This document shows positions 23,218 to 32,119 of a DNA stretch of 64,000 bases, in pieces. The notes below the pieces were generated by a model that worked only from the letters and a program-made list of their open reading frames with translations, searched no databases and was not told where the DNA came from. The translations under genes and the position numbers were made by a program. This stretch comes from Blastopirellula marina. GTDB lineage: Bacteria > Planctomycetota > Planctomycetia > Pirellulales > Pirellulaceae. Position 1 is the first letter of the stretch. Each line of letters starts with the position of its first letter. The stretch covers positions 186,001-250,000 of the forward strand of contig NZ_PUIA01000026.1 of the NCBI RefSeq assembly GCF_002967715.1. The letters run 5' to 3'.

Positions 23218-24746
23218 TGTGGAGCGTGCTGCAGAGCCCCTTAGGGATGAAACTGACCTTTGTCTTGCTGCACTTTGTTTGGCAAGCGACGGTTCTTTAC
23301 TGTGTCTGGCGGCTGATTAGCACGCTCACTCCATTCCGCTCGCCGCAAACTCGATACTGCGGTGCCTTGGTCACATTGCTCCTGATCCTTCTTTGTCCGG
23401 CCATTACCTTTGGACTGCTCGACGTCCGCGATATGCCAACCATCTCGCGGATGGAATTTCTTACGGAAGAAGTTTCCGTACCAGAGATTGCCCTACAACC
23501 GACAAGAGAAACTGAAGCGATTGTCGCGGCAGAGGAAGTAAACGCTACTCAAGATCTGCTTCTCGAAGCACGTGAAGACGCGGGCGACTCGCTTTCGAGC
23601 GTGGCCTTTCTCATGGTACAAATCCAACCCTACCTCATGCTGATCTGGACTGCCGGCGTAATCGTCCTGGGCTTTCGGCTTTGCGTCAGCTACTTGGGCA
23701 CGGTTTGGCTTCGACGCGCTGGCCTGATTTCCGTCGATTCGGATCTTCTCGTGCGTTATGCCGATTTGGCTTCTCGCTTGAACGTGTTGCAACTGCCGCC
23801 GATGGCATTCTCGCGTCGCATCAGTCAGGCAATGACTGTTGGTCTGCTTCGTCCGATGGTGCTTCTGCCGGCGGCATGGATGACCGAGATTTCGCCGGAG
23901 ATCCTGGAAGCAGTCCTATCGCATGAATTGGCGCATATTCGCCGTCAAGACTTATGGATTAACTTCCTCCAACGTGTCGCAGAGACCATCTTTTTCTACC
24001 ATCCCGTGGTTTGGTGGATCTCGACAGAAATTCGACGTGAACGCGAAGTCTGCTGCGATGAAATGGCGATTGAAGCACTGGGGCATCGTCTCAATTATGC
24101 CAAATCACTAGAGCAGGTCGCTTCCTGGCAACTCGATCACTCTAGTGGAATGCTGGCCGCGCACTACCTAGGAGACGGTCAAAGACAGTTGCTTGGTCGG
24201 GTACGTCAAATCCTTGGAATCTCCACTCCTCAAGCAGGAGAGCGGTCGTGGCCAGCCGGTCTTGTCTTGATGGTCATTCCCCTGTTGCTGTGGGCTATCT
24301 CGGCAATCTTGTTGCCAGAATCGGCTTCGCAAGCCAATGCCGAAGACATCGAAGCCGCTGCCAGTAAAGCCGTAGATAGTGAGGGACTTTCAGCGACGCT
24401 ACCACCACGCCACCTTCCGCCACTTCATCCCCGTCACCCACATCAGCATCTTGATCATCCTCCGGGACGTCGTCATCCGCTGCAGCATCGCCATCCTTTG
24501 GAATGCCTTCTTGACGACATCGAGCGCGACCTGCCTGTTGACGACGATGCCCAACCTGACAACAAACAAATCCCGGAAGATCAATCGGTCATCGAAGTGC
24601 TGCACGAGCTTCGAGAGGAAGTTCGCCAGTTGCGTCTGCAAGTGAAAAAACTGAAAAACCATCGCGATCGTCAGCCACCGCCGCATCATCACCCCCCGCA
24701 CGGTCGCCCAGGTCATCCACACTCGGAAGACGACATCGACTGGTGA
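23217..24746 (+). CDS. M56 (BlaR1/MecR1-type) membrane metalloprotease with His/Pro-rich tail
   Basis: 509 residues. Four membrane helices (about 11-35, 48-68, 138-160 and 342-365) surround the cytoplasmic zinc protease site HELAH (236-240), preceded by AVLSHE and followed by Glu-rich EIRREREVCCDEMA, the usual M56 arrangement. The extracytoplasmic penicillin-binding domain of BlaR1 is absent. Instead the part after the last helix is a short Ala/Glu segment, then a His/Pro-rich run (about 395-430, with HPRHPHQHLDHPP as an example), a coiled coil (ELREEVRQLRLQVKKLKNH) and a second His/Pro stretch near the end (HHHPPHGRPGHPHSEDD). Signal perceived may be metal-related, but that is speculation from the histidine content. 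It probably cleaves the BlaI-type repressor encoded just upstream. Confidence 0.92.
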   Translation: MWSVLQSPLGMKLTFVLLHFVWQATVLYCVWRLISTLTPFRSPQTRYCGALVTLLLILLCPAITFGLLDVRDMPTISRMEFLTEEVSVPEIALQPTRETEAIVAAEEVNATQDLLLEAREDAGDSLSSVAFLMVQIQPYLMLIWTAGVIVLGFRLCVSYLGTVWLRRAGLISVDSDLLVRYADLASRLNVLQLPPMAFSRRISQAMTVGLLRPMVLLPAAWMTEISPEILEAVLSHELAHIRRQDLWINFLQRVAETIFFYHPVVWWISTEIRREREVCCDEMAIEALGHRLNYAKSLEQVASWQLDHSSGMLAAHYLGDGQRQLLGRVRQILGISTPQAGERSWPAGLVLMVIPLLLWAISAILLPESASQANAEDIEAAASKAVDSEGLSATLPPRHLPPLHPRHPHQHLDHPPGRRHPLQHRHPLECLLDDIERDLPVDDDAQPDNKQIPEDQSVIEVLHELREEVRQLRLQVKKLKNHRDRQPPPHHHPPHGRPGHPHSEDDIDW

Positions 24747-24804
24747 GTTTTGTTTCTAAAATAGCCAGTCGCACCCATCGTCTCTAGACAGTCACCTGCA
24801 TTTC

Positions 24805-25599
24805 ATGAGTTCATCCTCTTCCAAGCCTTCCTGGCAACTTCCCACCGGTGTTACAAGAGGCTCGCTAGACTACATCGAGTCGGCAGCGATCGCTGATGGC
24901 TACGATGAAGACATAGCCTTCGGCAGCGACTTTCAATTTGACGAACAGGTTGTGGCCGACTTTATTCCAGCAATAGGTCTTGTGGCGGACCTGGGCTGCG
25001 GTACCGCTCGAGCACTGATTCCACTCGTGCGTCGCGGCAACCAAGGCCTTGCCGTCGACCTTTCCGAGGAAATGCTGCGTATCGTTGCCGAAAAGGCTCA
25101 ACAGGAAGGCCTCGATATCCAGTGCCTTCAAGCTAACCTTGTCGAACTCGAAGCGATTGCAGACCAATCGATCGACCACGCCATTTGCATGTTCAGCACG
25201 CTGGGGATGATCAAAGGAGCAGCGTACCGAAAGCAGTTCCTCGACCACGTGCATCGCATCCTCAAGCCGGGCGGAAAGTTCGTCGTGCACGTCCATAATT
25301 TCTGGTTCAATTTCTTCGAACCAGACGGGGCGATCTGGCTCGCGACTCACTTAGTCCGAGCGAAGTTTACCCGAGGAATGGAGCGTGGCGACAAGTACTA
25401 TCGTTATCGCGGAATCCCGAATTTTTTCCTGCATGTATTTAGTCGCAGCGAGTTTTCCAATGCACTTAAGTCGAGCAACTTCAACGTGTCTCGACTGGTC
25501 CCGCTAAGAATGGATCGCCAGGCCGAGCTTTCTCATCCTTGGTTTTTCGGCAAATGGCGGGCCAGCGGCTGGATTGCTTTATGCGAGAAGCCGTCGTAG
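24805..25599 (+). CDS. SAM-dependent methyltransferase (class I)
   Basis: 264 residues. SAM-binding motif VADLGCGTARALIPL (about 57-71), the motif after it AVDLSEEML, then IDHAICMFSTLGMIKG (acidic loop) and LKPGGKFVVHVHNFW. The C-terminal part has aromatic clusters (YYRYRGIPNFFLHVF) and ends GWIALCEK. Family: Methyltransf_11/25 type. The substrate is unknown. The stop lies only nine bases from the stop of the convergent MscS gene, leaving no room for separate terminators. Confidence 0.85.
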   Translation: MSSSSSKPSWQLPTGVTRGSLDYIESAAIADGYDEDIAFGSDFQFDEQVVADFIPAIGLVADLGCGTARALIPLVRRGNQGLAVDLSEEMLRIVAEKAQQEGLDIQCLQANLVELEAIADQSIDHAICMFSTLGMIKGAAYRKQFLDHVHRILKPGGKFVVHVHNFWFNFFEPDGAIWLATHLVRAKFTRGMERGDKYYRYRGIPNFFLHVFSRSEFSNALKSSNFNVSRLVPLRMDRQAELSHPWFFGKWRASGWIALCEKPS

Positions 25600-25608
25600 C
25601 GACAACGA

Positions 25609-27462
25609 TCATTTTTTCCGGCGGCGGGAATCAATGTCTTCGTACTGATGCGGGCCTGGGAAATCGACCAATCCACGGCGTTCGTTAGGCATTGGCAAGG
25701 GACCGGCAATCTCTGCGGCAGCTCGACGCCCTGCTTCTTCAGGCAACTCTTCGGCTCCGGTAAATGCCTGAGGTTCTTCCTTGTAGAGATGAATCGTCTG
25801 CGTGGGAAACGCGAACTGTACGCCCAACCTTTTCGCCAGGCGAACGATATCGACGAACAAGCGATGGCGTTCACGCAGTTCGATGCTCCAGTCGTTGCAG
25901 TCGAAGTAGAGGTTCACCAGAATGTCAAGCGAACTGGTGGCAAACTGATTGAGATAAACCTGGTAGTAGTCTTTTCGCGTGTAAGGCTGCCGTCGGATTA
26001 ACTCTCGGATCCCTTCGCAAAACGCGTCGATCTGTTCTGGTGTGGTATCGTACTGCACCGACACCATCGTCTTCACGCGGCGGAACGTTCGCCGCCCCAT
26101 GTTATCGACCTTGGCCGTGATTAATAAGCTGTTGGGTAACGTTACCAAACTATTGTCGAACGTGCGAATTTTAGTACTTCGCATCCCCATTGTTTCGACC
26201 GTGCCTTCCACCCCCTCGGTGATGATCCAGTCGCCAATCTCAAAGGGGCGATCGACCATAACCGTCAACGAGCCAAAGACGTTGCTCAGCGTTTCCTTGG
26301 CCGCCAAGGCGATGGCGATACCGCCGATGCCTAACGAGCCCAACAGACCAACAATCGGCAGCGAAAACGATTCCGCAAAGATCAAAATGCCAATACAGAC
26401 AGTAAATGTCTTGAGCGTTTTGCTGACCGCAGGCAGAAGAAGATCGTCGTACTTTTTTCCTCGCTTCGCCGCGGCATGAATCAAGTGCACTATAACCAGA
26501 TCGATGATTCGAAAGATGAACCATGTGCCTGCGACGATGCCGAATAGCTGCACGCCGTAGATAATGATCGCTCGGAACAAGTCAGGCAATCGAAAGAGCC
26601 ACAGACCGTAATACCAGGTCAGCGCCATGGCCGTTAGACCGATCGGGGTCCAGGCCTTTTCAAAGGCTTCACGCAGGTCCTCATCTTGTGCCGTCTTGGC
26701 AAATCGTACGCGGCGAATAAAGCGTAAGATCCACTGTACGACAACATCCACCAGGTAACCCGCAACGATAAGGGCCAGCAAACATATCCATTGATACGTG
26801 GGAAGAACGAAATGCTCTTCCCGATAGAATGGCGGAACCTGGGATTCCAGCCAGAGAGCGAAAGTTGGCTTTGGCTTAGGAACACTACTTCCGCTGCCTT
26901 CGTTTCGTTTTTCTTCCGCTTCAATGTCCGGCGTGTATTTCTTTGCCAGGTCACCAATCGCCGCGACCGTTTTCGCGCTGAAGCTCCAGAGCCCTTGAGG
27001 CCCTTTCGTCAGCGTCATTTTATCGGCATCGTCTCGCTGATCTGGATGAACTCGTCCGTCTCCATCACCAAAAACGGCTACCTCCAACTGCTCGGCCTCG
27101 GTCTGCGTGGGAACCAACGCAGGATCGATGCTCCATAAGGTCGAAAGCAACTGATACAATTCGTAAGCCAGGTCCTGCTTGGACTGCTTGGGGATTCCTG
27201 TTCGTTCGCTGAAATCCATGCATGCCAGAGCCGTGTCGTAGTCGCCATTCTGCATCGCCTCGAGAAACGTACGAACGGCTACCTGGGGATTTCCCTGCTT
27301 CAGAAGCAACTTGGGATCGATCGCTGGTGGCTCAGGCGGTTTGTCCGTTGTCCCCGCTTCTGGGGTAACGCCTGGAATAGCCTGCGCATAGACTGGTGCT
27401 GCCAATGCAAGCTGACAGAGCAGAATGCCGCCGAGCGCGAAGCGAAATAAATTGCTGACCAT
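25609..27462 (-). CDS. MscS-family mechanosensitive channel with extended periplasmic N-terminus
   Basis: 617 residues. Signal peptide at 1-26 (ending in VYAQA). A soluble domain of about 180 residues follows (WSIDPALVP, KTVAAIGDLAKKYTPD), then membrane helices at about 226-250, 278-300, 305-330 and 345-375. The pore helix and MscS beta domain are recognisable in GLLGSLGIGGIAIALAAKETLSNVF and MVDRPFEIGDWIITEGVEGTVETMG, with SLVTLPNSLL later. The C-terminal domain carries mixed alpha/beta (KRLGVQFAFPTQTIHLY). The tail (about 570-617) is Pro/Arg-rich. Function: release of solutes under osmotic downshock. The long N-terminal domain is typical of larger MscS relatives. Confidence 0.93.
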   Translation of the reverse strand: MVSNLFRFALGGILLCQLALAAPVYAQAIPGVTPEAGTTDKPPEPPAIDPKLLLKQGNPQVAVRTFLEAMQNGDYDTALACMDFSERTGIPKQSKQDLAYELYQLLSTLWSIDPALVPTQTEAEQLEVAVFGDGDGRVHPDQRDDADKMTLTKGPQGLWSFSAKTVAAIGDLAKKYTPDIEAEEKRNEGSGSSVPKPKPTFALWLESQVPPFYREEHFVLPTYQWICLLALIVAGYLVDVVVQWILRFIRRVRFAKTAQDEDLREAFEKAWTPIGLTAMALTWYYGLWLFRLPDLFRAIIIYGVQLFGIVAGTWFIFRIIDLVIVHLIHAAAKRGKKYDDLLLPAVSKTLKTFTVCIGILIFAESFSLPIVGLLGSLGIGGIAIALAAKETLSNVFGSLTVMVDRPFEIGDWIITEGVEGTVETMGMRSTKIRTFDNSLVTLPNSLLITAKVDNMGRRTFRRVKTMVSVQYDTTPEQIDAFCEGIRELIRRQPYTRKDYYQVYLNQFATSSLDILVNLYFDCNDWSIELRERHRLFVDIVRLAKRLGVQFAFPTQTIHLYKEEPQAFTGAEELPEEAGRRAAAEIAGPLPMPNERRGLVDFPGPHQYEDIDSRRRKK

Positions 27463-27951
27463 GGTTGAAGGGGGATCGAACGGTTGACGTTAGTGCGAGA
27501 TCGCGATCCATTGCTAACGTTCACTCACCGCAAATCAGTGCGGGAAGTCATCCAGAGACCAACGATGCTATTCGTTTGGTTCGAAATAAAAAAGGCCCCC
27601 GGAAAGCTCGGATCCCAGGGGGGCAAAGGATTCCGTTCTTCTCCGGGAGCGATTGGTCGGTTCAGGGAATCGACATCCTGTCGAAACGAGCCGATTCTTT
27701 CGGTTGCATTATCGAAGAGTTATCAAGCCAGCCTGCTCGACATCCGTGTCAAACATCCAGCTCACGATCCGCGAAAAACCCGTAAAATGGCTCTTCTTAT
27801 GCAGGAAACATCTCTTGGATACGCAAGTCCGGATGACAGCCTCATTGCTCCGCAGCGAGGGCATGTCGTCCGTGTGAGGCGGTAAATTATTGGTTTTCAG
27901 AAAACGGATCAACCCCGCTTTCTTGAAAAGAATTCGACGGAAAGAAAGATT
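27463..27951. other. Intergenic region, 489 bp
   Basis: Contains an intrinsic terminator on the minus strand at 27584-27624, some 330 nt beyond the stop of the diguanylate cyclase. The segment 27625-27951 is thus probably transcribed but has no convincing coding frame. Left of the terminator is the presumed promoter region of the MscS gene. Confidence 0.45.
27584..27624 (-). terminator. Intrinsic terminator, minus strand
   Basis: A stem of GCCCCC (27619-27624 read on the minus strand) with GGGGGC (27595-27600), a loop of 18 nt, then TTTTTTATTT on the minus strand. The nearest minus-strand gene upstream is the cyclase ending at 27952. Confidence 0.7.
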
Positions 27952-29502
27952 TTATCCGCTTGCTATCACGACTTCTGGCGTGATACGTAGCGGCGACTCC
28001 CAATCCATTTCATGACGCAGTAAGTAAACGGCATTCCCATTCTTGCTTTGAGCATATCCGAGAGCCGACTCGCTTCGCGAAAGCATGTGTTCAGCTTCAT
28101 CTCCTTCCAACGCGTGAGAGACGCCGCACGAAATCGAAATGCGAATCACATCGGTTGGCGTTTTCAGGTTCAAACGCGAGATCGCGTCACGAGTTCGCTC
28201 GGCAACGATCGCCGCCTCCTGACCATCTGCCGCCGGCAGCAGCGCTCCGAACTGGTTGTCTGCCAATTGACAGACATGATCCATGTCCCGCAGTATCGCT
28301 CCGAAGACCTGCATCACCGCGTGCTGAATCGCGATGAAGTCGGGGTGATCTTCTACCGGCTTGTTATCAATCTGGTCAATGCTCGCGACAATCAGCGAGA
28401 GTGGTTGCCTCTTACGATGAAAGAGCGCCAGTCGTCGATTCACATCACGATTGAAAGCTTCGCGTCTTGCAATCGCGCTACTTCGTTCATCTACCTCGGC
28501 TACAGGATCCGCATTTCGCCGCACGATCGCATGGCTGGCTTGTCCATCGTGCCAACAACCACGGTTACGTCCCTCTCGCTTGGCTGCGTATAAGGCCCGG
28601 TCGGCGCGTCCCAGCCATTCAGCGGCCTCGCTATCGCGATCGATTTCAGCGACACCAAGACTTGCCGTGACAGTCAGTTCTTTCTGTTCGAAATCGACAA
28701 TCAAGCGTTCGATATTTCGATTGAGACGCTGCGCGGCAACCTTGGCATCGAACATTTCTGTGCCAGGCAAGAGCACGGCAAACTCTTCACCACCATATCG
28801 CATGACGATTCCACCGATACCTCGCACCGTCTGGCGAATCTCTTCGCCAACTTTCTTTAAGCAGAGGTCGCCTGCTTGATGTCCATGACGGTCGTTGAAG
28901 TCTTTGAAGTGATCGATATCGACCATGATTAGAGACGAGGCACGCCGCGCATTCCGTTTTTCCTCAAACAGGCGTTCAATCTCTTCGTCGAAGACACGAC
29001 GATTGGGAAGGCCCGTCAATGCATCGGTGCGAGCTTCCACGCGGTGCGACCGCAGTAACTGCGATTGTTCCTGGAGACGTGCCTCGGCCAGATTTAGTCG
29101 CGAATCGAGATGTCGATTGGCATCGATCAAACGCAAGATAATGCGAGACGCCGCTTCAGGATCGGAAACGTTTGCCGACGCAAGCAGATCGTGGTTGAGC
29201 TGTTCGACCGATTGGGAGTGTTCGTGGACTTCCGTACGTACACCATCGGCCAAACTGCGAACACGGTCAACCACTTCGCTGATCGCTTCCGCTACCGCCA
29301 CTTGATCTTGCTGCGGATCAACCTCGTGTTGCAAGGAACTATCCGCTGAATTGTCCTCTGTAGTCGCGGAAATGCCGTCGGACGCCGTCTCTAAATTCTT
29401 ATCTTCCTGCTTCGCCGGATATCGCAGCCATTGAGACGCGATGAATCCGATTCCGAAGAACGTCACGCAAAGAAGTAAGTGGATCAATGTAAACTCTGAC
29501 AT
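27952..29502 (-). CDS. Diguanylate cyclase with active GGDEF plus degenerate second GGDEF domain
   Basis: 516 residues. A single N-terminal membrane helix (about 5-25), an acidic linker and a coiled coil (about 90-155) lead to the first GGDEF domain (about 156-322) with TDALTGLPNRR, VDIDHFKDFND and the signature GGEEF (237-241). No RxxD inhibitory site is present five residues before it. A second domain of the same fold (about 340-505) has SIDQIDNKP and LADNQFGALLP in place of the signature, so it is presumably inactive. The product should make cyclic di-GMP from two GTP. The gene is divergent from a NarL-type response regulator across 364 bp and has no receiver domain of its own. Confidence 0.92.
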   Translation of the reverse strand: MSEFTLIHLLLCVTFFGIGFIASQWLRYPAKQEDKNLETASDGISATTEDNSADSSLQHEVDPQQDQVAVAEAISEVVDRVRSLADGVRTEVHEHSQSVEQLNHDLLASANVSDPEAASRIILRLIDANRHLDSRLNLAEARLQEQSQLLRSHRVEARTDALTGLPNRRVFDEEIERLFEEKRNARRASSLIMVDIDHFKDFNDRHGHQAGDLCLKKVGEEIRQTVRGIGGIVMRYGGEEFAVLLPGTEMFDAKVAAQRLNRNIERLIVDFEQKELTVTASLGVAEIDRDSEAAEWLGRADRALYAAKREGRNRGCWHDGQASHAIVRRNADPVAEVDERSSAIARREAFNRDVNRRLALFHRKRQPLSLIVASIDQIDNKPVEDHPDFIAIQHAVMQVFGAILRDMDHVCQLADNQFGALLPAADGQEAAIVAERTRDAISRLNLKTPTDVIRISISCGVSHALEGDEAEHMLSRSESALGYAQSKNGNAVYLLRHEMDWESPLRITPEVVIASG

Positions 29503-29866
29503 CTCTGACTACACGAATATCGAGACAGATGTAACGATCGTAGGGAATGCGCATGGCAATCCAGTGCGATCGCAGAGGTCTTCAAGTGCGCAGTCGCACT
29601 TAGGGGCAGCAACCTCTATTTCTTTCATATGTCATGGCACGCATCGGTCAAACAAAACTGCCAAGATAGACTTCGAAAAGCAAAGCTTCTCAGTTTTGCG
29701 CTTTTTGAAACGTTTTGCGGAACAACCGCAACTCTCCCAAAAGGGTCCTATACTTGCTTGGAGCATTTTTCTCCCGGCACGAGTGCTGCGCACCCACGGA
29801 ATAAGTTCGCGCGAAAGATGGGCGACAATCAATGAATTTTCAGCTTGTAGATTCAGGGGTAGTCTG
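29503..29866. other. Divergent intergenic region, 364 bp
   Basis: Lies between the cyclase (minus) and the response regulator (plus). The open frame through it (29441-29866) is a read-through extension, not a credible N-terminus: the receiver domain begins at 29867. A/T-rich stretches at about 29670-29720 are candidate promoter sites, but no -35/-10 pair was convincing. Confidence 0.4.
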
Positions 29867-30580
29867 ATGATGCTTGCCAAGAGCAACCCGAAACCTTCCT
29901 ACCCTCGCGTATTGGTCGTTGACGACGACGACGCGATTATGCGCGCCGTAGCACGCGTTCTTGATTCCGACGAATCGATTCAGATCATCGGACAGACGAC
30001 GCATGCGCAAGCGGCCCTAGCCATGGTTGAGTCGACCAATCCCGATGTTGTCCTCATGGACATCCACATGCACGGCCTCGACCCATTCCTGGCATGTAAG
30101 CAAATCACCAAAGTAAGTCGAGGGCAAGCCAAGGTCCTGTTCTACACAGGGTTCCCCAAAGACAACTACCTGGACCGCTGCCTGGAAGTGGGCGCAGCCG
30201 GAATCGTTTCCAAGCACTCGGAATCGCTACGCAATCTCGCGTTTGCGATTCGTCACGTGGCTGCTGGTAACACTTATTTTTCACCAGAGCTCGACAAGCG
30301 ATTGGTCGAACGGGAAGACGGCATCCCCTCGTCCCGCCTGGCAACGCTAACCGATCGAGAAGTCGGCGTGCTCCGTGAATTGTCCCTCGGTCGCACACAA
30401 TCCGAGATTGCAGAAGCCTTGGATATAAGTGAACGCACCGTCAACAAGACGGTGGGCGATCTGAAATCGAAACTGCAGGTCCAAACAATCAACGAGATGC
30501 TCATTTTCGCCGTCAACGAAGGGCTCGTTCATCCCGAGTTGCAGTTCGTTCAGCGGAACGAAACCCATGAGGATGCCTAG
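29867..30580 (+). CDS. NarL/FixJ-family response regulator
   Basis: 237 residues from ATG 29867, with AGGGG upstream. Receiver domain at about 12-130: acidic triad RVLVVDDDDA (14-23), phospho-acceptor D65 in VVLMDIHM, conserved Thr in LFYTGFPK and Lys in IVSKHS. LuxR-type HTH at about 170-232: LTDREVGVLRELSLGRTQSEIAEALDIS, then RTVNKTVGDLKSKL. It activates or represses target genes on phosphorylation by a sensor kinase not present here. Divergent placement next to a diguanylate cyclase suggests that the cyclase gene may be a target. C-terminal extension of 20 residues is charged and without motif. Confidence 0.92.
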   Translation: MMLAKSNPKPSYPRVLVVDDDDAIMRAVARVLDSDESIQIIGQTTHAQAALAMVESTNPDVVLMDIHMHGLDPFLACKQITKVSRGQAKVLFYTGFPKDNYLDRCLEVGAAGIVSKHSESLRNLAFAIRHVAAGNTYFSPELDKRLVEREDGIPSSRLATLTDREVGVLRELSLGRTQSEIAEALDISERTVNKTVGDLKSKLQVQTINEMLIFAVNEGLVHPELQFVQRNETHEDA

Positions 30581-30643
30581 GGTACTAGATGTGGTATGAT
30601 GGTTTTCGCTGCCCCGATGACCATCTTCCTCAAGTAGTACACC

Positions 30644-31834
30644 ATGCTAACCCCCTCGCAAAAAGACCGCGCCCTCAGGCTTGTTCAAGACCTCATGGCA
30701 ATCCCTGGCGTCAGTGGAGAGGAAGCCGAGGTCGCCGCACGAGTTCGCCGCGAACTTCTAGCCGTTGGCGTACAGGACGAAGCCATCACGCACGATTCTG
30801 CACATAAACATTGTCCTGTTCCGCATAGCACCACCGGCAATCTGATTGTCTCTCTCCCGGGAAGTCGCCCAGGACAGCGTCGCTTGTTGATGGCCCACAT
30901 GGATACCGTTCCGATCTGTGTCGGCTCGCGTCCGAAACTGCAAGATGACATGCTGGTCCCTCAGGATGCTCATACCGGCCTGGGGGCCGATGACCGAGCA
31001 GGCGTCGCCACCGTGCTGTTCGCCGTAACCGAACTTCTGGCTCAAAAGATACCGCATGGGCCTTTGACTCTGCTCTTTTCCGTTCAGGAAGAGATCGGTC
31101 TGCAAGGAGCGAGAAACCTGGAAGTCGACAAGCTCGGTAATCCGGAACTGGCGTTCAATTGGGACGGGGGAGATCCGGCCAAGCTTACCATTGGTGCCAT
31201 CGGAGGGTACCGTATGACGATTGATATTCACGGCGTGGCCAGTCATGCGGGAGTCGCCCCCGAGAAAGGGGTCAGCGCGATCACCGTTGCCGGCCTTGCG
31301 ATCAGCAAGCTACACGCACAGGGGTTACTCGGAAAGATCTCGCAAGGAGAACTGAACGGGACAAGCAACATCGGCGTCATTCATGGTGGCAACGCAACGA
31401 ACGTTGTTGCGGATCATGTGCAACTTCGAGCCGAAGTTCGTAGCCACCAGAAGGAGACGATTGAAAAACTTGTTGACCACTTCCATCAAGCATTCCAACA
31501 AGCGGCCGCCGAGGTACAAAACAACTCAAACCAGATGGCGAAAGTCGAGTTTGATGGAGATCTAAATTACGAACCCTTTGTAATTTCAGCAGAGACACCA
31601 AGTGTCCAGGTCGCAAGCAAGGTCCTCAACGGGTTGGGGATCAGTCCGTTTCATGCGATTGCCAACGGTGGGCTCGATGCCAACTGGCTCTATCGACACG
31701 GAATACCTGCGGTGTCCCTGGGGTGTGGTCAACACAACCAGCATATGACAAGTGAGATGCTGGACATTCAACAATTCTACACGGCCTGCGAAGTCGCGCT
31801 TCAAATCGCATCTGGAAAGGATGCCGTCGAATGA
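30644..31834 (+). CDS. M20-family metallopeptidase (peptidase T-like)
   Basis: 396 residues. Zinc ligands appear in family order: H in LLMAHMDTVP, bridging D in GLGADDRAGVA, catalytic E pair in FSVQEEIGLQG, D in FNWDGGDP, and the last His in LGCGQHNQHM. The dimerisation domain is inserted between (about 190-300, with HGVASHAGVAPEKGVSA). This is the PepT-like type of the M20/M42 clan, which removes N-terminal residues from small peptides. The stop TGA overlaps the start codon of the next gene (ATGA), so the two products are translated in a coupled way. Confidence 0.92.
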   Translation: MLTPSQKDRALRLVQDLMAIPGVSGEEAEVAARVRRELLAVGVQDEAITHDSAHKHCPVPHSTTGNLIVSLPGSRPGQRRLLMAHMDTVPICVGSRPKLQDDMLVPQDAHTGLGADDRAGVATVLFAVTELLAQKIPHGPLTLLFSVQEEIGLQGARNLEVDKLGNPELAFNWDGGDPAKLTIGAIGGYRMTIDIHGVASHAGVAPEKGVSAITVAGLAISKLHAQGLLGKISQGELNGTSNIGVIHGGNATNVVADHVQLRAEVRSHQKETIEKLVDHFHQAFQQAAAEVQNNSNQMAKVEFDGDLNYEPFVISAETPSVQVASKVLNGLGISPFHAIANGGLDANWLYRHGIPAVSLGCGQHNQHMTSEMLDIQQFYTACEVALQIASGKDAVE

Positions 31835-32103
31835 ATCCCGATGACGAACTGTGCTTGTGTTTCCACGTGACCAAACGCAAAGTGCAGAACTTTTGTCGTA
31901 TTGAAAAGCCACGCCGAGCCTCTCAACTCTCTGAATGTGGAGGCGCGGGAACCGGATGTGGTTGGTGTCGGCCGTTCCTTGAGAGAATCTTCGAGAACCA
32001 ACAAAAGGCTGAAGCTGACGAACTTCCCAGCGCGGAAGAATATCAAGCCAGTCGAGCGGTATACATTCGCGAAAAGAAGAACCGCGGCGGCGAAGTTAAG
32101 TGA
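31831..32103 (+). CDS. BFD-like [2Fe-2S] protein
   Basis: 90 residues. Cysteines C8-x-C10 and C43-x2-C46, with 32 residues between the pairs, match the bacterioferritin-associated ferredoxin (BFD) motif. Two more Cys (22 and 36) are present. The intervening RRASQLSECGGAGTGCGWC, then LERIF fits the BFD helix pair. The C-terminal 35 residues are charged and unrelated to BFD. BFD domains carry electrons, for example to bacterioferritin for iron release, or serve as modules of nitrite reductases and dehydrogenases. Pairing with an M20 peptidase by a four-base overlap is unusual and has no obvious explanation. Confidence 0.85.
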   Translation: MNPDDELCLCFHVTKRKVQNFCRIEKPRRASQLSECGGAGTGCGWCRPFLERIFENQQKAEADELPSAEEYQASRAVYIREKKNRGGEVK

Positions 32104-32119
32104 ACCACACGAGTCGACT

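Noticed and set aside
27560-27660. Possible tRNA or SRP RNA because of GGTTCGA and paired G/C runs
   Set aside because: No acceptor stem, no anticodon arm and no SRP core motif; the structure is better read as a minus-strand terminator.
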